Of a DNA stretch of 64,000 nt, positions 44,385 through 51,127 are shown piece by piece. Every line of letters begins with the position of its first letter. The first letter of the stretch is position 1. Source of the DNA: a virus. The notes beneath the pieces are model-generated. The model ran no database searches and was not told the origin of the DNA. It saw nothing but the letters and a program-made list of their open reading frames with translations. Location: positions 1-64,000 of IMG/VR virus record IMGVR_UViG_3300050821_005814; one strand, given 5' to 3'. Both the position numbers and the translations under genes were made by a program.

Positions 44385-44718
44385 TTGATCCCCCCTCAGA
44401 AGGCAGCAATGGTACGGTGCGCGTGCCGAAAGGTATCTCGCCGCGCACACGATCAACCATCTCATTGCTATTGGGCGGCAAGTACATGCGCTTCCAGTCA
44501 GGCGTTGTCGGGGGCGGCGCGGCATTAGCTGCCAATGCTTGCGTGATCTGAGTATGACTCGGTAATCCCAAGCGTAAGCGGCGGTCAGCAATCGTGTGTA
44601 CGTTGATACCCATGCGTTCAGCTATGTCAGTGTTACGCAGGGGCGGGCGGAGATTGCAGAGAGCTATTAGCTCAGCATCACGCTTAGGCCAGTACAAAGA
44701 CGATCCACGTATAGGCAT
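44284..44718 (-). CDS. GcrA/HTH-like DNA-binding protein candidate
   Basis: A 144-residue protein. Residues about 8-52 (LYWPKRDAELIALCNLRPPL, then RNTDIAERMGINVHTIADRR ending LRLGLPS) resemble the N-terminal helix-turn-helix of GcrA-type and SANT-like regulators, with IAERMG as the first helix and HTIADRRLRLGL as recognition helix. The C-terminal part is proline-rich. The last 100 bases overlap the next gene. It may regulate transcription of the phage or host. Confidence 0.55.
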   Translation of the reverse strand: MPIRGSSLYWPKRDAELIALCNLRPPLRNTDIAERMGINVHTIADRRLRLGLPSHTQITQALAANAAPPPTTPDWKRMYLPPNSNEMVDRVRGEIPFGTRTVPLLPSEGGSNEDWLTSASVRGASDVDRHHQAPAGCVPLLVLG

Positions 44719-44730
44719 TAGCGCGCATCC

Positions 44731-45057
44731 CTAAGGCACTTTCGCAATCGCATGGCATATATCGCCAACCTCATACCAGACCATCCAAGCACGCGTGCCG
44801 TTCGCTAGCAGCACTTGCTTTGAGCAGGATGAGTAGTCGCCTTCCTGCTGATGCTTGATAGTCGGATCAGCAACCAATTGCGGCGCAAACGGTGCGACAT
44901 GGTCATCGAGAAACTGCACAGTCCATGCGCCGCAGAAGAATAGCACCATGAGCGCTATGGTTGTGATCAACGCCCAAAGACCGCGCGGCGCATGCTTCTC
45001 ATTGATGATAGGCGGCAGCACGCGTTGCAGTTTGCCGTGTCGATGCACATACATCAT
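44731..45057 (-). CDS. Membrane protein, relative of 45377..45652
   Basis: A 108-residue protein with one membrane segment (LWALITTIALMVLFFCGAWT, about residues 28-50) after a cytoplasmic basic stretch. The outer domain ends CSKQVLLANGTRAWMVWYEV followed by GDICHAIAKVP. This matches CAGEALLSDGT, IVWAEAGDTCHELAEV in the protein two genes upstream, so the two are paralogues with paired cysteines. The ATG overlaps the previous stop (ATGA). Function unknown. Confidence 0.6.
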   Translation of the reverse strand: MMYVHRHGKLQRVLPPIINEKHAPRGLWALITTIALMVLFFCGAWTVQFLDDHVAPFAPQLVADPTIKHQQEGDYSSCSKQVLLANGTRAWMVWYEVGDICHAIAKVP

Positions 45058-45377
45058 TGCGTACCCATCTTGAGCGCCTCAGCAAGCGTGAGTTCACCCC
45101 ATGTGCAATCAACGCCATACCCTTCGCCGCGTTCAACTGCTTGCCGCGCATTAGCATGCGCAAACATCACATAGGCTTTAGCGGCACCATGCGCGTAGGC
45201 ATACCGCCCACCTTGAGGAGGCGTGCGAAGTTGCATGCCTCGCGGCGAGTACATGCGAAACACATCACCCGCCTTGAGATCACGCACCTCAACATACGAC
45301 CACTTCTCGGACACACGGTCGTAGCGCATAGCGTACGTCCGCTCATCTTTCGGCGTCTCCGGCCACTCGTCATCCAT
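45054..45377 (-). CDS. Small soluble protein of unknown function
   Basis: A 107-residue protein from ATG 45377, sharing one base with the stop of the upstream membrane paralogue (TGATG). It contains YDRVSEKWSYVEVRDLKAGD, a beta-type segment like VFRMYSPRG, and an alanine-rich helix (HGAAKAYVMFAHANARQAVE). The VRDLKAGDVFRM phrase is reminiscent of hedgehog/intein-like or SH3-like modules in phage proteins, but this is weak. It lies between two related membrane proteins. Confidence 0.6.
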   Translation of the reverse strand: MDDEWPETPKDERTYAMRYDRVSEKWSYVEVRDLKAGDVFRMYSPRGMQLRTPPQGGRYAYAHGAAKAYVMFAHANARQAVERGEGYGVDCTWGELTLAEALKMGTQ

Positions 45378-45652
45378 CAGCGCGGCTTCACTTCTGCGAG
45401 CTCGTGACAAGTATCACCCGCCTCAGCCCAGACGATCTCGGCGACAGTACCATCAGACAGCAGCGCTTCACCAGCGCATGCGACCTTGCCGCTACTCCTG
45501 CCAATCGTAGCAGGCGGCGCTGACGAACGTACTATGGCTGACAGCACAGACGCATGCACAGGCGGCGGATCATCGACTGCGCTCACGAACATTACTATAG
45601 ATGCGCCGCCTAGCAGCGCTACCACGACCCACGTGAGCAGCGCGCGGATCAT
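45377..45652 (-). CDS. Membrane-anchored small protein, relative of 44731..45057
   Basis: A 91-residue protein with an N-terminal hydrophobic segment (MIRALLTWVVVALLGGASIV) that acts as anchor or signal, then a Ser/Pro/Ala-rich linker, and the C-terminal motif CAGEALLSDGT...VWAEAGDTCHEL shared with 44731..45057. Two cysteines are conserved between the pair. ATG 45652 overlaps the stop of the preceding 48-codon gene (ATGA). Confidence 0.6.
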   Translation of the reverse strand: MIRALLTWVVVALLGGASIVMFVSAVDDPPPVHASVLSAIVRSSAPPATIGRSSGKVACAGEALLSDGTVAEIVWAEAGDTCHELAEVKPR

Positions 45653-45795
45653 AACCGGTACCGGACATAGCTCATCCGCCGCCCCAGCCGATACTCATTC
45701 CATTGCTGATGCCAGAGCGCACTTGCTTCCTGCGATGTCGTGATGCAGATCTCCCACCTGCCATCGCGGAACATGTAGACTGTATAGCGTATCAT
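45649..45795 (-). CDS. Short basic protein after large terminase
   Basis: A 48-residue reading frame, MIRYTVYMFRDGRWEICITT then QEASALWHQQWNEYRLGRRM, ending SYVRYRL. It starts at ATG 45795, overlapping the terminase stop by four bases (ATGA), and its own stop overlaps the next start the same way. The continuous chain of overlaps supports a real gene despite its length. It is aromatic and Arg-rich; function unknown. Confidence 0.6.
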   Translation of the reverse strand: MIRYTVYMFRDGRWEICITTSQEASALWHQQWNEYRLGRRMSYVRYRL

Positions 45796-47123
45796 CCTGC
45801 CAATTTCTCCCAAACGCCAAGACCACCACGCTTGGTAATATACCCGTCAAGCGAGTAACCGACCGCATCCCACCCATGGTTGTGCGCGTCGACTACTATC
45901 GGCAGTATCAGCGGCTGCTTTGTGACTGGATCAATACGCTTCTCGTCAGTCTTGTAGGAATAGAGCCTCGCCTCCTGCGCCATACCGACGCAGCGCTCGT
46001 GAATGTGAATCTTGCCAAAGCCCTTCAGGTGCGAGATGCGGTCTTCAACGCACCCCTGCCACTTGAGTGCAGCAGACATGTTGATGCCTTGCCGCAATAC
46101 ATAGCTGATCGTCTCCGGCCGCGCGTTGTCCGCCTTCACCGGCCAGTCAGTGATACCAGGAATGCCCTCGTACTGCATGCCGCTGATTGGTGCGCGGCCG
46201 CCCTTCAGCGCGTAGGGGATGTCTTCCAACTCAACGCCAACGCCGAAGAACTCATGCGTGATCCACAAGTCGTTGTTGTGGATGTAGCTGCGTATGCCGC
46301 ACAGCGGATCGTTCGCAAAGCCAAAGTCGACGCCGTAGAAGTACTTGTCGACGATCTCAGGTTCCTCGAACCCTTCGATCGCATAGCGGTCCTTGAAGAT
46401 AGCTGCTGACGAAATATGCCGGCACATACCCTCCCACACCCAGTCGTACGCGTCTGCGTCTGTCAGCATCATTTGCTTGCGCAGACGATTGAGCGACTCA
46501 GGGAACCATGGATTGTCCTGCCAGCCTACCTTCTCGACGAGTGCGTCTGTCGAATGACCTGTGACAAACGTCGCATACATGTAGTCGTCGGGATCAACGG
46601 CATTGAAGCTGATCCAAATCTCCGGGTTGATACCGCCACGCTCGCCTCTGATCGTTGGGTCGAGGAGCAGCATGGACTCGCGTGATGTCGTCTGCCCTTC
46701 CTCAATCCAGCAAATCGTCACACCTTCAAGCGATCGTATCTCAGCGATGTTACGCTTGAGTCCGCGGAAGATGAACTCACTACCCGTCAGCTTGCATCGT
46801 ATCGTGCGGTCGGTGATCTCGAAGAACGCTGCTAGTCCGAGTGCGCGTATCTGACCTGCAATGACACGATGCACGCTGTCAGCGATACTCGTCTGGAACT
46901 CACGCGTGCAGAGTATCAAATGTTTCTGCACCATCGCACGCCCAATTGCCGCACGTGCAAATGATCGGCTCTTAGCCCCGCCTCGACCGCCCCAGGCGAC
47001 CCGATATCTTACCGCCTCACCCGCGTCGGTCGTGCTCGCGGATAACAGCTTGCGAAAGCGCGGCGGGAAGCGGATGCGAAGAGGACCAGGACCTTCTGAA
47101 TCTGTGAGAGCGTCGAGAGGCAT
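45792..47123 (-). CDS. terL: Terminase large subunit (PBSX/XtmB type)
   Basis: A 443-residue packaging ATPase and nuclease. Walker A is WGGRGGAKS (residues 44-52), Walker B plus catalytic Glu is VTICWIEE (135-142) and the coupling motif is ISFNAVDP (171-178). The nuclease domain has GVDFGFAND (Asp266), VKADNARPETI (Asp332) and DAHNHGWDAVGY (Asp412, Asp419). It pumps DNA into the prohead at the portal and cuts genome-length pieces. The length is typical. It is separated from the small subunit by ten small genes, unlike the usual adjacent arrangement. Confidence 0.95.
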   Translation of the reverse strand: MPLDALTDSEGPGPLRIRFPPRFRKLLSASTTDAGEAVRYRVAWGGRGGAKSRSFARAAIGRAMVQKHLILCTREFQTSIADSVHRVIAGQIRALGLAAFFEITDRTIRCKLTGSEFIFRGLKRNIAEIRSLEGVTICWIEEGQTTSRESMLLLDPTIRGERGGINPEIWISFNAVDPDDYMYATFVTGHSTDALVEKVGWQDNPWFPESLNRLRKQMMLTDADAYDWVWEGMCRHISSAAIFKDRYAIEGFEEPEIVDKYFYGVDFGFANDPLCGIRSYIHNNDLWITHEFFGVGVELEDIPYALKGGRAPISGMQYEGIPGITDWPVKADNARPETISYVLRQGINMSAALKWQGCVEDRISHLKGFGKIHIHERCVGMAQEARLYSYKTDEKRIDPVTKQPLILPIVVDAHNHGWDAVGYSLDGYITKRGGLGVWEKLAG

Positions 47124-47126
47124 GAC

Positions 47127-47624
47127 TCAATTGCCTTGCGCCTCTTGGCCATACGACTTCCCCGACAACCATATATGTCTGGGGTCGCTATTGAGATACC
47201 CTGACGACAACCCATCGATCGTTGTCATGTAGATGCGGAAGTCGTAGATGTCCTCGCCATTCGCATAGTCACAGCCACAATTGATGACTGCCCCCGAGTT
47301 GACGAATGTGTCGTAGGCCTCGCCGCCAAGCGCTGCCCAAAAGTCGACGCCATTCTTATGCACAGATAGCACGAGGTTGAGATTGACCATTAGCGGCGCG
47401 CCAAAGTTCATGACCCAACCCTGTGCGCACCAGTCAATATGACCGGCTTGCGGCTTCCACTGGAAGTTGACGTTGTCCCACTCGCCGCCTGTGTCATAGC
47501 CCTTCACGCCAGCAAAGTTGAAGTCAGTGCGGCCCTGCATCTTCGTGTAGCCGCCGACAGGACCGTGGGGGATGCCCATCTGCGACAAACTACCATTGGG
47601 TCCAGCACGAAAGCTATTGATCAT
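47127..47624 (-). CDS. C1q/TNF-like jelly-roll surface protein candidate
   Basis: A 165-residue protein: RTDFNFAGVKGYDTGGEWDN, FQWKPQAGHIDWCAQGWVMN, LVLSVHKNGVDF and the ending DPRHIWLSGKSYG. The spacing (Tyr-Asp-x-Gly, Pro-x-Ala-Gly, strand, Lys-Asn-Gly, C-terminal LSG) resembles C1q-type beta-jelly-rolls. The protein at 55026..55598 shows the same pattern on the other strand. It has five Trp residues and no signal peptide. Possibly a virion decoration. Located just before large terminase. Confidence 0.55.
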   Translation of the reverse strand: MINSFRAGPNGSLSQMGIPHGPVGGYTKMQGRTDFNFAGVKGYDTGGEWDNVNFQWKPQAGHIDWCAQGWVMNFGAPLMVNLNLVLSVHKNGVDFWAALGGEAYDTFVNSGAVINCGCDYANGEDIYDFRIYMTTIDGLSSGYLNSDPRHIWLSGKSYGQEAQGN

Positions 47625-47646
47625 TCGTCCTATGTTCCTTGCAAGT

Positions 47647-47736
47647 GCAGAGGCTGAGCGCCGGTTCGGGACCTTCAGTCGTCAGGGGAGCCGGGGGAGG
47701 AACGCCAGCGCGACCAAAGGGTCGCTCAGCCTCTGC
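47647..47736. repeat. 14-bp perfect inverted repeat with inner hairpin
   Basis: GCAGAGGCTGAGCG at 47647-47660 and its exact complement CGCTCAGCCTCTGC at 47723-47736 enclose 62 bases. Within or overlapping the right arm is a second stem GCGACC/GGTCGC (47710-47725). The two stems cannot form together. The element fills the gap before the C1q-like gene. Confidence 0.7.
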
Positions 47737-47759
47737 TTCGTTGAGCGCTTAGCTGCGCC

Positions 47760-48101
47760 TTATAGTGACTCGCGCTTGATGCGCGCACGTTGTTCGACTT
47801 TTGCATGACGCACTGCATGGAGTAGTTCAAACAATGACGCATGCGCTAACCAAGAAGCGAAGTCGCGCTTGCGCACACCATCCGACTCCGCATACATCAT
47901 CAACCCAAGCGTCTGCACATCGCTGCCTTCACGCACTACCATGTGCTGCAAGTCAGCGCGCGGCACAAAGCCTGCTTTCGCCCACTCAACGCGAATTGCG
48001 CGACGCATGCGATAGGTAGCGACATGCGTGATCTCTTTGTCTTCATCCGTGCGCGGCGGCCGATGCCAGCTCACTTGTACGTCGCCCATGGATGCGAGCA
48101 T
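47760..48101 (-). CDS. Small protein of unknown function
   Basis: A 113-residue protein (or 109 if starting at the second ATG, 48089). It is charged and helical, with EITHVATYRMRRAIRVEWAK and FASWLAHASLFELLHAVRHA. It overlaps the end of the exported protein upstream by about 30 bases. An inverted-repeat region follows. Nothing recognised; no membrane segment. Confidence 0.55.
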   Translation of the reverse strand: MLASMGDVQVSWHRPPRTDEDKEITHVATYRMRRAIRVEWAKAGFVPRADLQHMVVREGSDVQTLGLMMYAESDGVRKRDFASWLAHASLFELLHAVRHAKVEQRARIKRESL

Positions 48102-48364
48102 GGATCAGTCGTCGGCCAGTAGTTCTTCTCAACGGCAATGTTCACGCCGTTCTCGCACTCAATGAGCATCGTGCGTGATGGAGGTGCGGTCGTCAGCACT
48201 GACCCAGCAGGCGGGGAATTCTGCTGAGGCCAAGGCGGATCGTTCAACGCCCCCTCATCGCACAGCGTGATCATACCCTTGACATTATCCCACACCATAG
48301 TGCATTCCGGCGCAGGCGACGCAGCAATCGTCAGGAGAGCGGCAAGCAAAGCTAGTGCGCGCAT
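48071..48364 (-). CDS. Small exported protein
   Basis: A 97-residue protein with a Sec signal peptide (MRALALLAALLTIAASPAPE, cleavage near residue 16-18). The mature part has four cysteines (ECTMVWDNVKGMITLCDEGA, IECENG, PCSH), suggesting two disulphides in the periplasm. Its start overlaps the upstream gene by 13 bases. It belongs to the chain of short genes between the terminase subunits. Function unknown. Confidence 0.6.
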   Translation of the reverse strand: MRALALLAALLTIAASPAPECTMVWDNVKGMITLCDEGALNDPPWPQQNSPPAGSVLTTAPPSRTMLIECENGVNIAVEKNYWPTTDPCSHPWATYK

Positions 48365-48648
48365 TTGACTACATCCTGCAACGCATCCAATGGCAGCGAG
48401 TAACGCTCATGCACGAGACGAACGAACTTGTCCGCATCCCACTTGAACGTCAGCACCATCGAGTAGCGCTGCGCCTTCTGCGCATCGGTTGGCTCGTCCG
48501 CGTCGCACGTGTAGCACTCAAGCGCAATGTCCGCGAGATCATCGACTGCTGATGCAGGCATCGATGTGAAAGTCGTCAGCGCCTTTGCGGCGCCCTCGAT
48601 CACCGCATGTATGCGGTTGATGCCAGCACCCTTCGAGTAGGTGACCAT
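48352..48648 (-). CDS. Small soluble protein of unknown function
   Basis: A 98-residue helical protein (INRIHAVIEGAAKALTTFTS, ASAVDDLADIALECYTCDAD, WDADKFVRLVHERYSLPLDA). It is neither membrane-bound nor exported. ATG 48648 shares a base with the upstream TAA (TAATG). Part of the chain of overlapping small genes. Not recognised. Confidence 0.6.
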   Translation of the reverse strand: MVTYSKGAGINRIHAVIEGAAKALTTFTSMPASAVDDLADIALECYTCDADEPTDAQKAQRYSMVLTFKWDADKFVRLVHERYSLPLDALQDVVKCAH

Positions 48649-48818
48649 TATCGTGTCTTCTCAGCCCCCATCACAAAGCAGTGCGCTGATGCTAGCTGCG
48701 TCGCTTGTATCCACTGCGCTGCTAGATCACACGCCTGCAGGTTTGCCCAACCATCCTTGATGGCAACCCCATGGCTGCTCACCGTGATCAGGACTATACC
48801 TGCAAGCAAGCCGCGCAC
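48648..48818 (-). CDS. Short exported protein, GTG start
   Basis: A 56-residue frame starting at GTG 48818, two bases past the preceding stop, with AAGGA eight bases upstream. The first 18 residues (RGLLAGIVLITVSSHGVA) form a signal peptide or anchor. The rest is short with two cysteines (QACDLAAQWIQATQLASAHC). A start further upstream would run through the preceding gene. Function unknown. Confidence 0.5.
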   Translation of the reverse strand: MRGLLAGIVLITVSSHGVAIKDGWANLQACDLAAQWIQATQLASAHCFVMGAEKTR

Positions 48819-48819
48819 G

Positions 48820-49008
48820 CTACTTGTCCTTGAAGAAGGCACCCAAGAGCGAGTTGATGAAGCTGCCATCGCCTTTCGGTAGCATCAAACCAGTCACCTC
48901 ACGCAACGTGCGCGGTCCAATGCCGCCAAGCTTACCGTTGGAGCGTGTGCGGCGCATGCTATTGCGACGTTCAGCGCGATAGCGGCGTAGGCTATTCCCT
49001 TTCGGCAT
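48820..49008 (-). CDS. Short Arg-rich protein
   Basis: A 62-residue protein whose N-terminal half is very basic (NSLRRYRAERRNSMRRTRSN) and could bind nucleic acid. The C-terminal half is hydrophobic and glycine-containing (GDGSFINSLLGAFFKDK). ATG 49008 overlaps the previous stop by one base. No family recognised. Confidence 0.55.
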   Translation of the reverse strand: MPKGNSLRRYRAERRNSMRRTRSNGKLGGIGPRTLREVTGLMLPKGDGSFINSLLGAFFKDK

Positions 49009-49187
49009 CAGATCAGTCCCTTCTCTCGCGCGATCCCAGTTGGGATGGTATATACATCGCCGTCACGCTCAACGAGCGCCTTAGGTAACCATACCTTCTT
49101 ATCGCCATCGCTCACGAGCCATGCAAGATCGGTCTCGTGAACGTAGTCCAAGGTGAGATCAACGATCTCGTCACCCTTCTGCGGCAT
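49008..49187 (-). CDS. Short 59-residue protein of unknown function
   Basis: The frame from ATG 49187 reads MPQKGDEIVDLTLDYVHETD, LAWLVSDGDKKVWLPKALVE and RDGDVYTIPTGIAREKGLI. It has the look of a small SH3-like or DNA-mimic domain (LAWLVSDG...WLPKALVE). GGGAGAG lies upstream, and a promoter-like GGGTATATGC motif is about 24 bases before the start. The stop overlaps the next start (TGATG). Real by context; function unknown. Confidence 0.65.
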   Translation of the reverse strand: MPQKGDEIVDLTLDYVHETDLAWLVSDGDKKVWLPKALVERDGDVYTIPTGIAREKGLI

Positions 49188-49509
49188 TTGACTCTCCCTC
49201 AGCTAAGGGAGCATATACCCGACGTTCAACGCATGTCCGCACTATGCTGCACATGGCGGGATAGAGACAGGCGCCGCGTAGTGAGCACTGGTAACGATAG
49301 GCAATGGCCTCGGGCGCAGGGGACGCATCATGACACGCACTAGCCCAGCCGATCATATTCGCCTGCGCGATCGCTGCGTTGCGCCTATGCGCTCGACGCA
49401 AGCACGTGTTGTACCTAGCGCGCCACCAGCGGTATTGCGTGTCAGCGGTAAGCCTGCGCGTCGCACGTTCGCGCTCCATGAGCGTCCACGCTGCGACAAA
49501 TGCTTTCAT
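49171..49509 (-). CDS. Small Arg/Cys-rich protein
   Basis: A 112-residue basic protein with many Arg, Ala and Cys residues (MERERATRRLTADTQYRWWR, NTCLRRAHRRN, CSLRGACLYPAMCSIVRTCV). The cysteine spacing could bind a metal. ATG 49509 overlaps the previous stop (ATGA). The promoter-like motif at 49211..49220 lies inside its 3' end, so expression of downstream genes may be independent. Not recognised. Confidence 0.5.
   Translation of the reverse strand: MKAFVAAWTLMERERATRRLTADTQYRWWRARYNTCLRRAHRRNAAIAQANMIGWASACHDASPAPEAIAYRYQCSLRGACLYPAMCSIVRTCVERRVYAPLAEGESNAAEG
49211..49220 (-). promoter_or_regulatory. Promoter-like motif GGGTATATGC
   Basis: Minus-strand copy of the recurring GGGTATATT-type element, inside the 3' end of the gene at 49171..49509 and about 24 bases before the start at 49187. 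It has the same GGGTATATGCT core as the copy at 54041..54056. Confidence 0.4.
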
Positions 49510-49691
49510 TTTGGCAGCAAGTGCGCGACAACGTGCGTACGATTGCCCATACGTTTCTTCGACATGACCTTGTAAGGATGCCCTTTTGGCACATGCAGCT
49601 CCATGGTGCCTGGATCAGCATAATCAGTATGCCCTTCAGCTACTGCATGCTTAAGGCTAGTCGCATCTAACCACACGTGCACCTCAACCAT
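49506..49691 (-). CDS. Short protein of unknown function
   Basis: A 61-residue protein from ATG 49691 (TGATG overlap). It begins MVEVHVWLDATSLKHAVAEG and continues DPGTMELHVPKGHPYKVMSK. The VHVWLD opening is similar to SVHLWLDSKG at the start of the topoisomerase-like protein, perhaps chance. It is basic at the C-terminus. No family recognised. Confidence 0.55.
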   Translation of the reverse strand: MVEVHVWLDATSLKHAVAEGHTDYADPGTMELHVPKGHPYKVMSKKRMGNRTHVVAHLLPK

Positions 49692-49900
49692 CACGCACAC
49701 TTCCAGGCAGCAAGACCTAGCCCAACGCCTTCATAGAAAGAGCTATCCAAGGCATGCACAAAGTCGTGCTTGATAAAGCAGTCGAAAACAACGTTGGCTG
49801 CTACCAGCGATCCCCACAAGATCAACATGTCAATGCGACGCTTGCGGCGCTGCTCACGCACAACGCGTGTGATGGTCTCGAGCAATTGCTCGCTAGTCAT
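49691..49900 (-). CDS. Small membrane protein
   Basis: A 69-residue protein with a basic helix (VVREQRRKRRIDMLILWGSL) followed by a membrane segment (IDMLILWGSLVAANVVFDCF, about residues 23-43) and a second weaker hydrophobic stretch. ATG 49900 overlaps the small-terminase stop (ATGA). It could be a holin-like or regulatory membrane protein, without further support. Confidence 0.55.
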   Translation of the reverse strand: MTSEQLLETITRVVREQRRKRRIDMLILWGSLVAANVVFDCFIKHDFVHALDSSFYEGVGLGLAAWKCA

Positions 49901-50469
49901 GTCTCTTCAAACTCACCATCGAGGATCTCACCCTGCGCCGGACCATTGAAGTCAAAGATCAGCGTAGGTGGCGGACGCAGATTACCATCTGGGTTGTTGA
50001 TGTCGACCTGACCGCGCTTCTTCCACGTATCCTTCTGACGGTTGGTCAGCCACAACTCAATAGCACCGACATCAGGCGGGTAATGCTCTATGTACGAGGC
50101 ACGCTTGATATCACCCGTCTTACTGTCGTACCAAAGCTTCTCCGCCGCATGCTCATACCCCTTGGCACGATGGTAGAGCGCATGCGCTACAACACCATCA
50201 GCGAGGTCACCACCTTCATTCCAACTACTCGCGAATTCTGCGATACTACTACGCCAGTCTTCTATCGTCTGCGGACTGACTTCAAAGATCTCACATATGC
50301 GCTGGTGGGATAAGCCGCACATGCGTAACTTGCGTACAAGATCCGCATACCCCTCGCGATACAATGTAGGGCGCCCCACAGGACGCTCCTTCATCTCGTA
50401 CTTGCGCTTGCGGCCGAAATGCCCCTTGGGGTACTTACCCGCCATGCGCGGCAGTGATTGACGCTTCAT
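49897..50469 (-). CDS. terS: Terminase small subunit
   Basis: A 190-residue protein from ATG 50469. After a basic N-terminus comes RPVGRPTLYREGYADLVRKL and an HTH (LSHQRICEIFEVSPQTIEDW, about residues 53-72), then SSIAEFASSWNEGGDLADGV, HRAKGYEHAAEKLW and IELWLTNRQKDTWKKR. This is the standard outline of HTH-type phage terminase small subunits that select the packaging site. The order VGRPT...I..W...W is diagnostic. The large subunit lies 2.8 kb further along. Confidence 0.88.
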   Translation of the reverse strand: MKRQSLPRMAGKYPKGHFGRKRKYEMKERPVGRPTLYREGYADLVRKLRMCGLSHQRICEIFEVSPQTIEDWRSSIAEFASSWNEGGDLADGVVAHALYHRAKGYEHAAEKLWYDSKTGDIKRASYIEHYPPDVGAIELWLTNRQKDTWKKRGQVDINNPDGNLRPPPTLIFDFNGPAQGEILDGEFEET

Positions 50470-50491
50470 AGTCCATAGTCCCGCAAAGGCT

Positions 50492-50779
50492 TTAGGGTGC
50501 TGCCATCGCCGTTGGATGGTCGAGGAAGGAGAACACTGGCGTGATCTCAATGCGGAGCTGGTTGCTTGCCCCACCATCCCATGACGCTTGGCTGCCTGAT
50601 GCATCAACCTGCACTGGCATCATCGGCGGATATGCATCGAGTGCTGCCTCGATGATGTCAACGGCTTTCAGCATGATGGACTGTTCAGGTTCAGCCATCT
50701 TCATCGATGATGCTTGCCGCTTGATCTCCGCCATGACGAGTGGCGGCCGGCCGGTTACCTTGTAGAAGCTCCACGACAT
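50492..50779 (-). CDS. Small soluble protein of unknown function
   Basis: A 95-residue protein. It begins MSWSFYKVTGRPPLVMAEIK and has a helix MLKAVDIIEAALDAYPPMMP then strand-like QVDASGSQASWDG and LRIEITPVFSFL. ATG 50779 has a GGGGGAG site. It lies immediately upstream of the small terminase. Its fold could be ferredoxin-like but nothing specific is seen. Confidence 0.6.
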   Translation of the reverse strand: MSWSFYKVTGRPPLVMAEIKRQASSMKMAEPEQSIMLKAVDIIEAALDAYPPMMPVQVDASGSQASWDGGASNQLRIEITPVFSFLDHPTAMAAP

Positions 50780-50794
50780 AGTCGATACTCCCCC

Positions 50795-50905
50795 TTAGTG
50801 AATGCAGCGCCAAAGCACTGCTAGCAACATGATGGCGCAACCAATGCCGAATACCGTAGCGAATGACTGCGCGAACAGATCCAAGTATGCGCGTAGTGTC
50901 TTCAT
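50795..50905 (-). CDS. Very short membrane protein
   Basis: A 36-residue frame, MKTLRAYLDLFAQSFATVFG then IGCAIMLLAVLWRCIH, with a single membrane segment near residues 13-32. ATG 50905 overlaps the stop of the upstream two-span protein by four bases (ATGA), supporting coupled translation. Too short to judge by composition alone. Confidence 0.45.
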   Translation of the reverse strand: MKTLRAYLDLFAQSFATVFGIGCAIMLLAVLWRCIH

Positions 50906-51114
50906 CGCAGCAGCGGCAAGCTGTGAATGGTGCCGCCAACCAAATTGAGTAGCATGAGAATGACTATCAAGCACGCAATCACGACGACAACAACGCGTGC
51001 AGCAGTAGCGAAAGGTTGAGGTAGCGGGATTTGCTGCAACACCCACAGGACGAGCCCGACAAGCAGTCCGACAATGAGTAGATAGATCAGCAGGTAGATC
51101 AACTCGTTGATCAT
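50902..51114 (-). CDS. Small two-span membrane protein
   Basis: A 70-residue protein with two membrane segments (INELIYLLIYLLIVGLLVGL at about 2-25, and VVVVVIACLIVILMLLNLVG at about 41-61), separated by a Pro-rich loop. GGGAG lies upstream of ATG 51114. Its size and two spans fit a class II holin, but it is not next to an endolysin, so this remains a guess. Confidence 0.6.
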   Translation of the reverse strand: MINELIYLLIYLLIVGLLVGLVLWVLQQIPLPQPFATAARVVVVVIACLIVILMLLNLVGGTIHSLPLLR

Positions 51115-51127
51115 GACGTCACACTCC

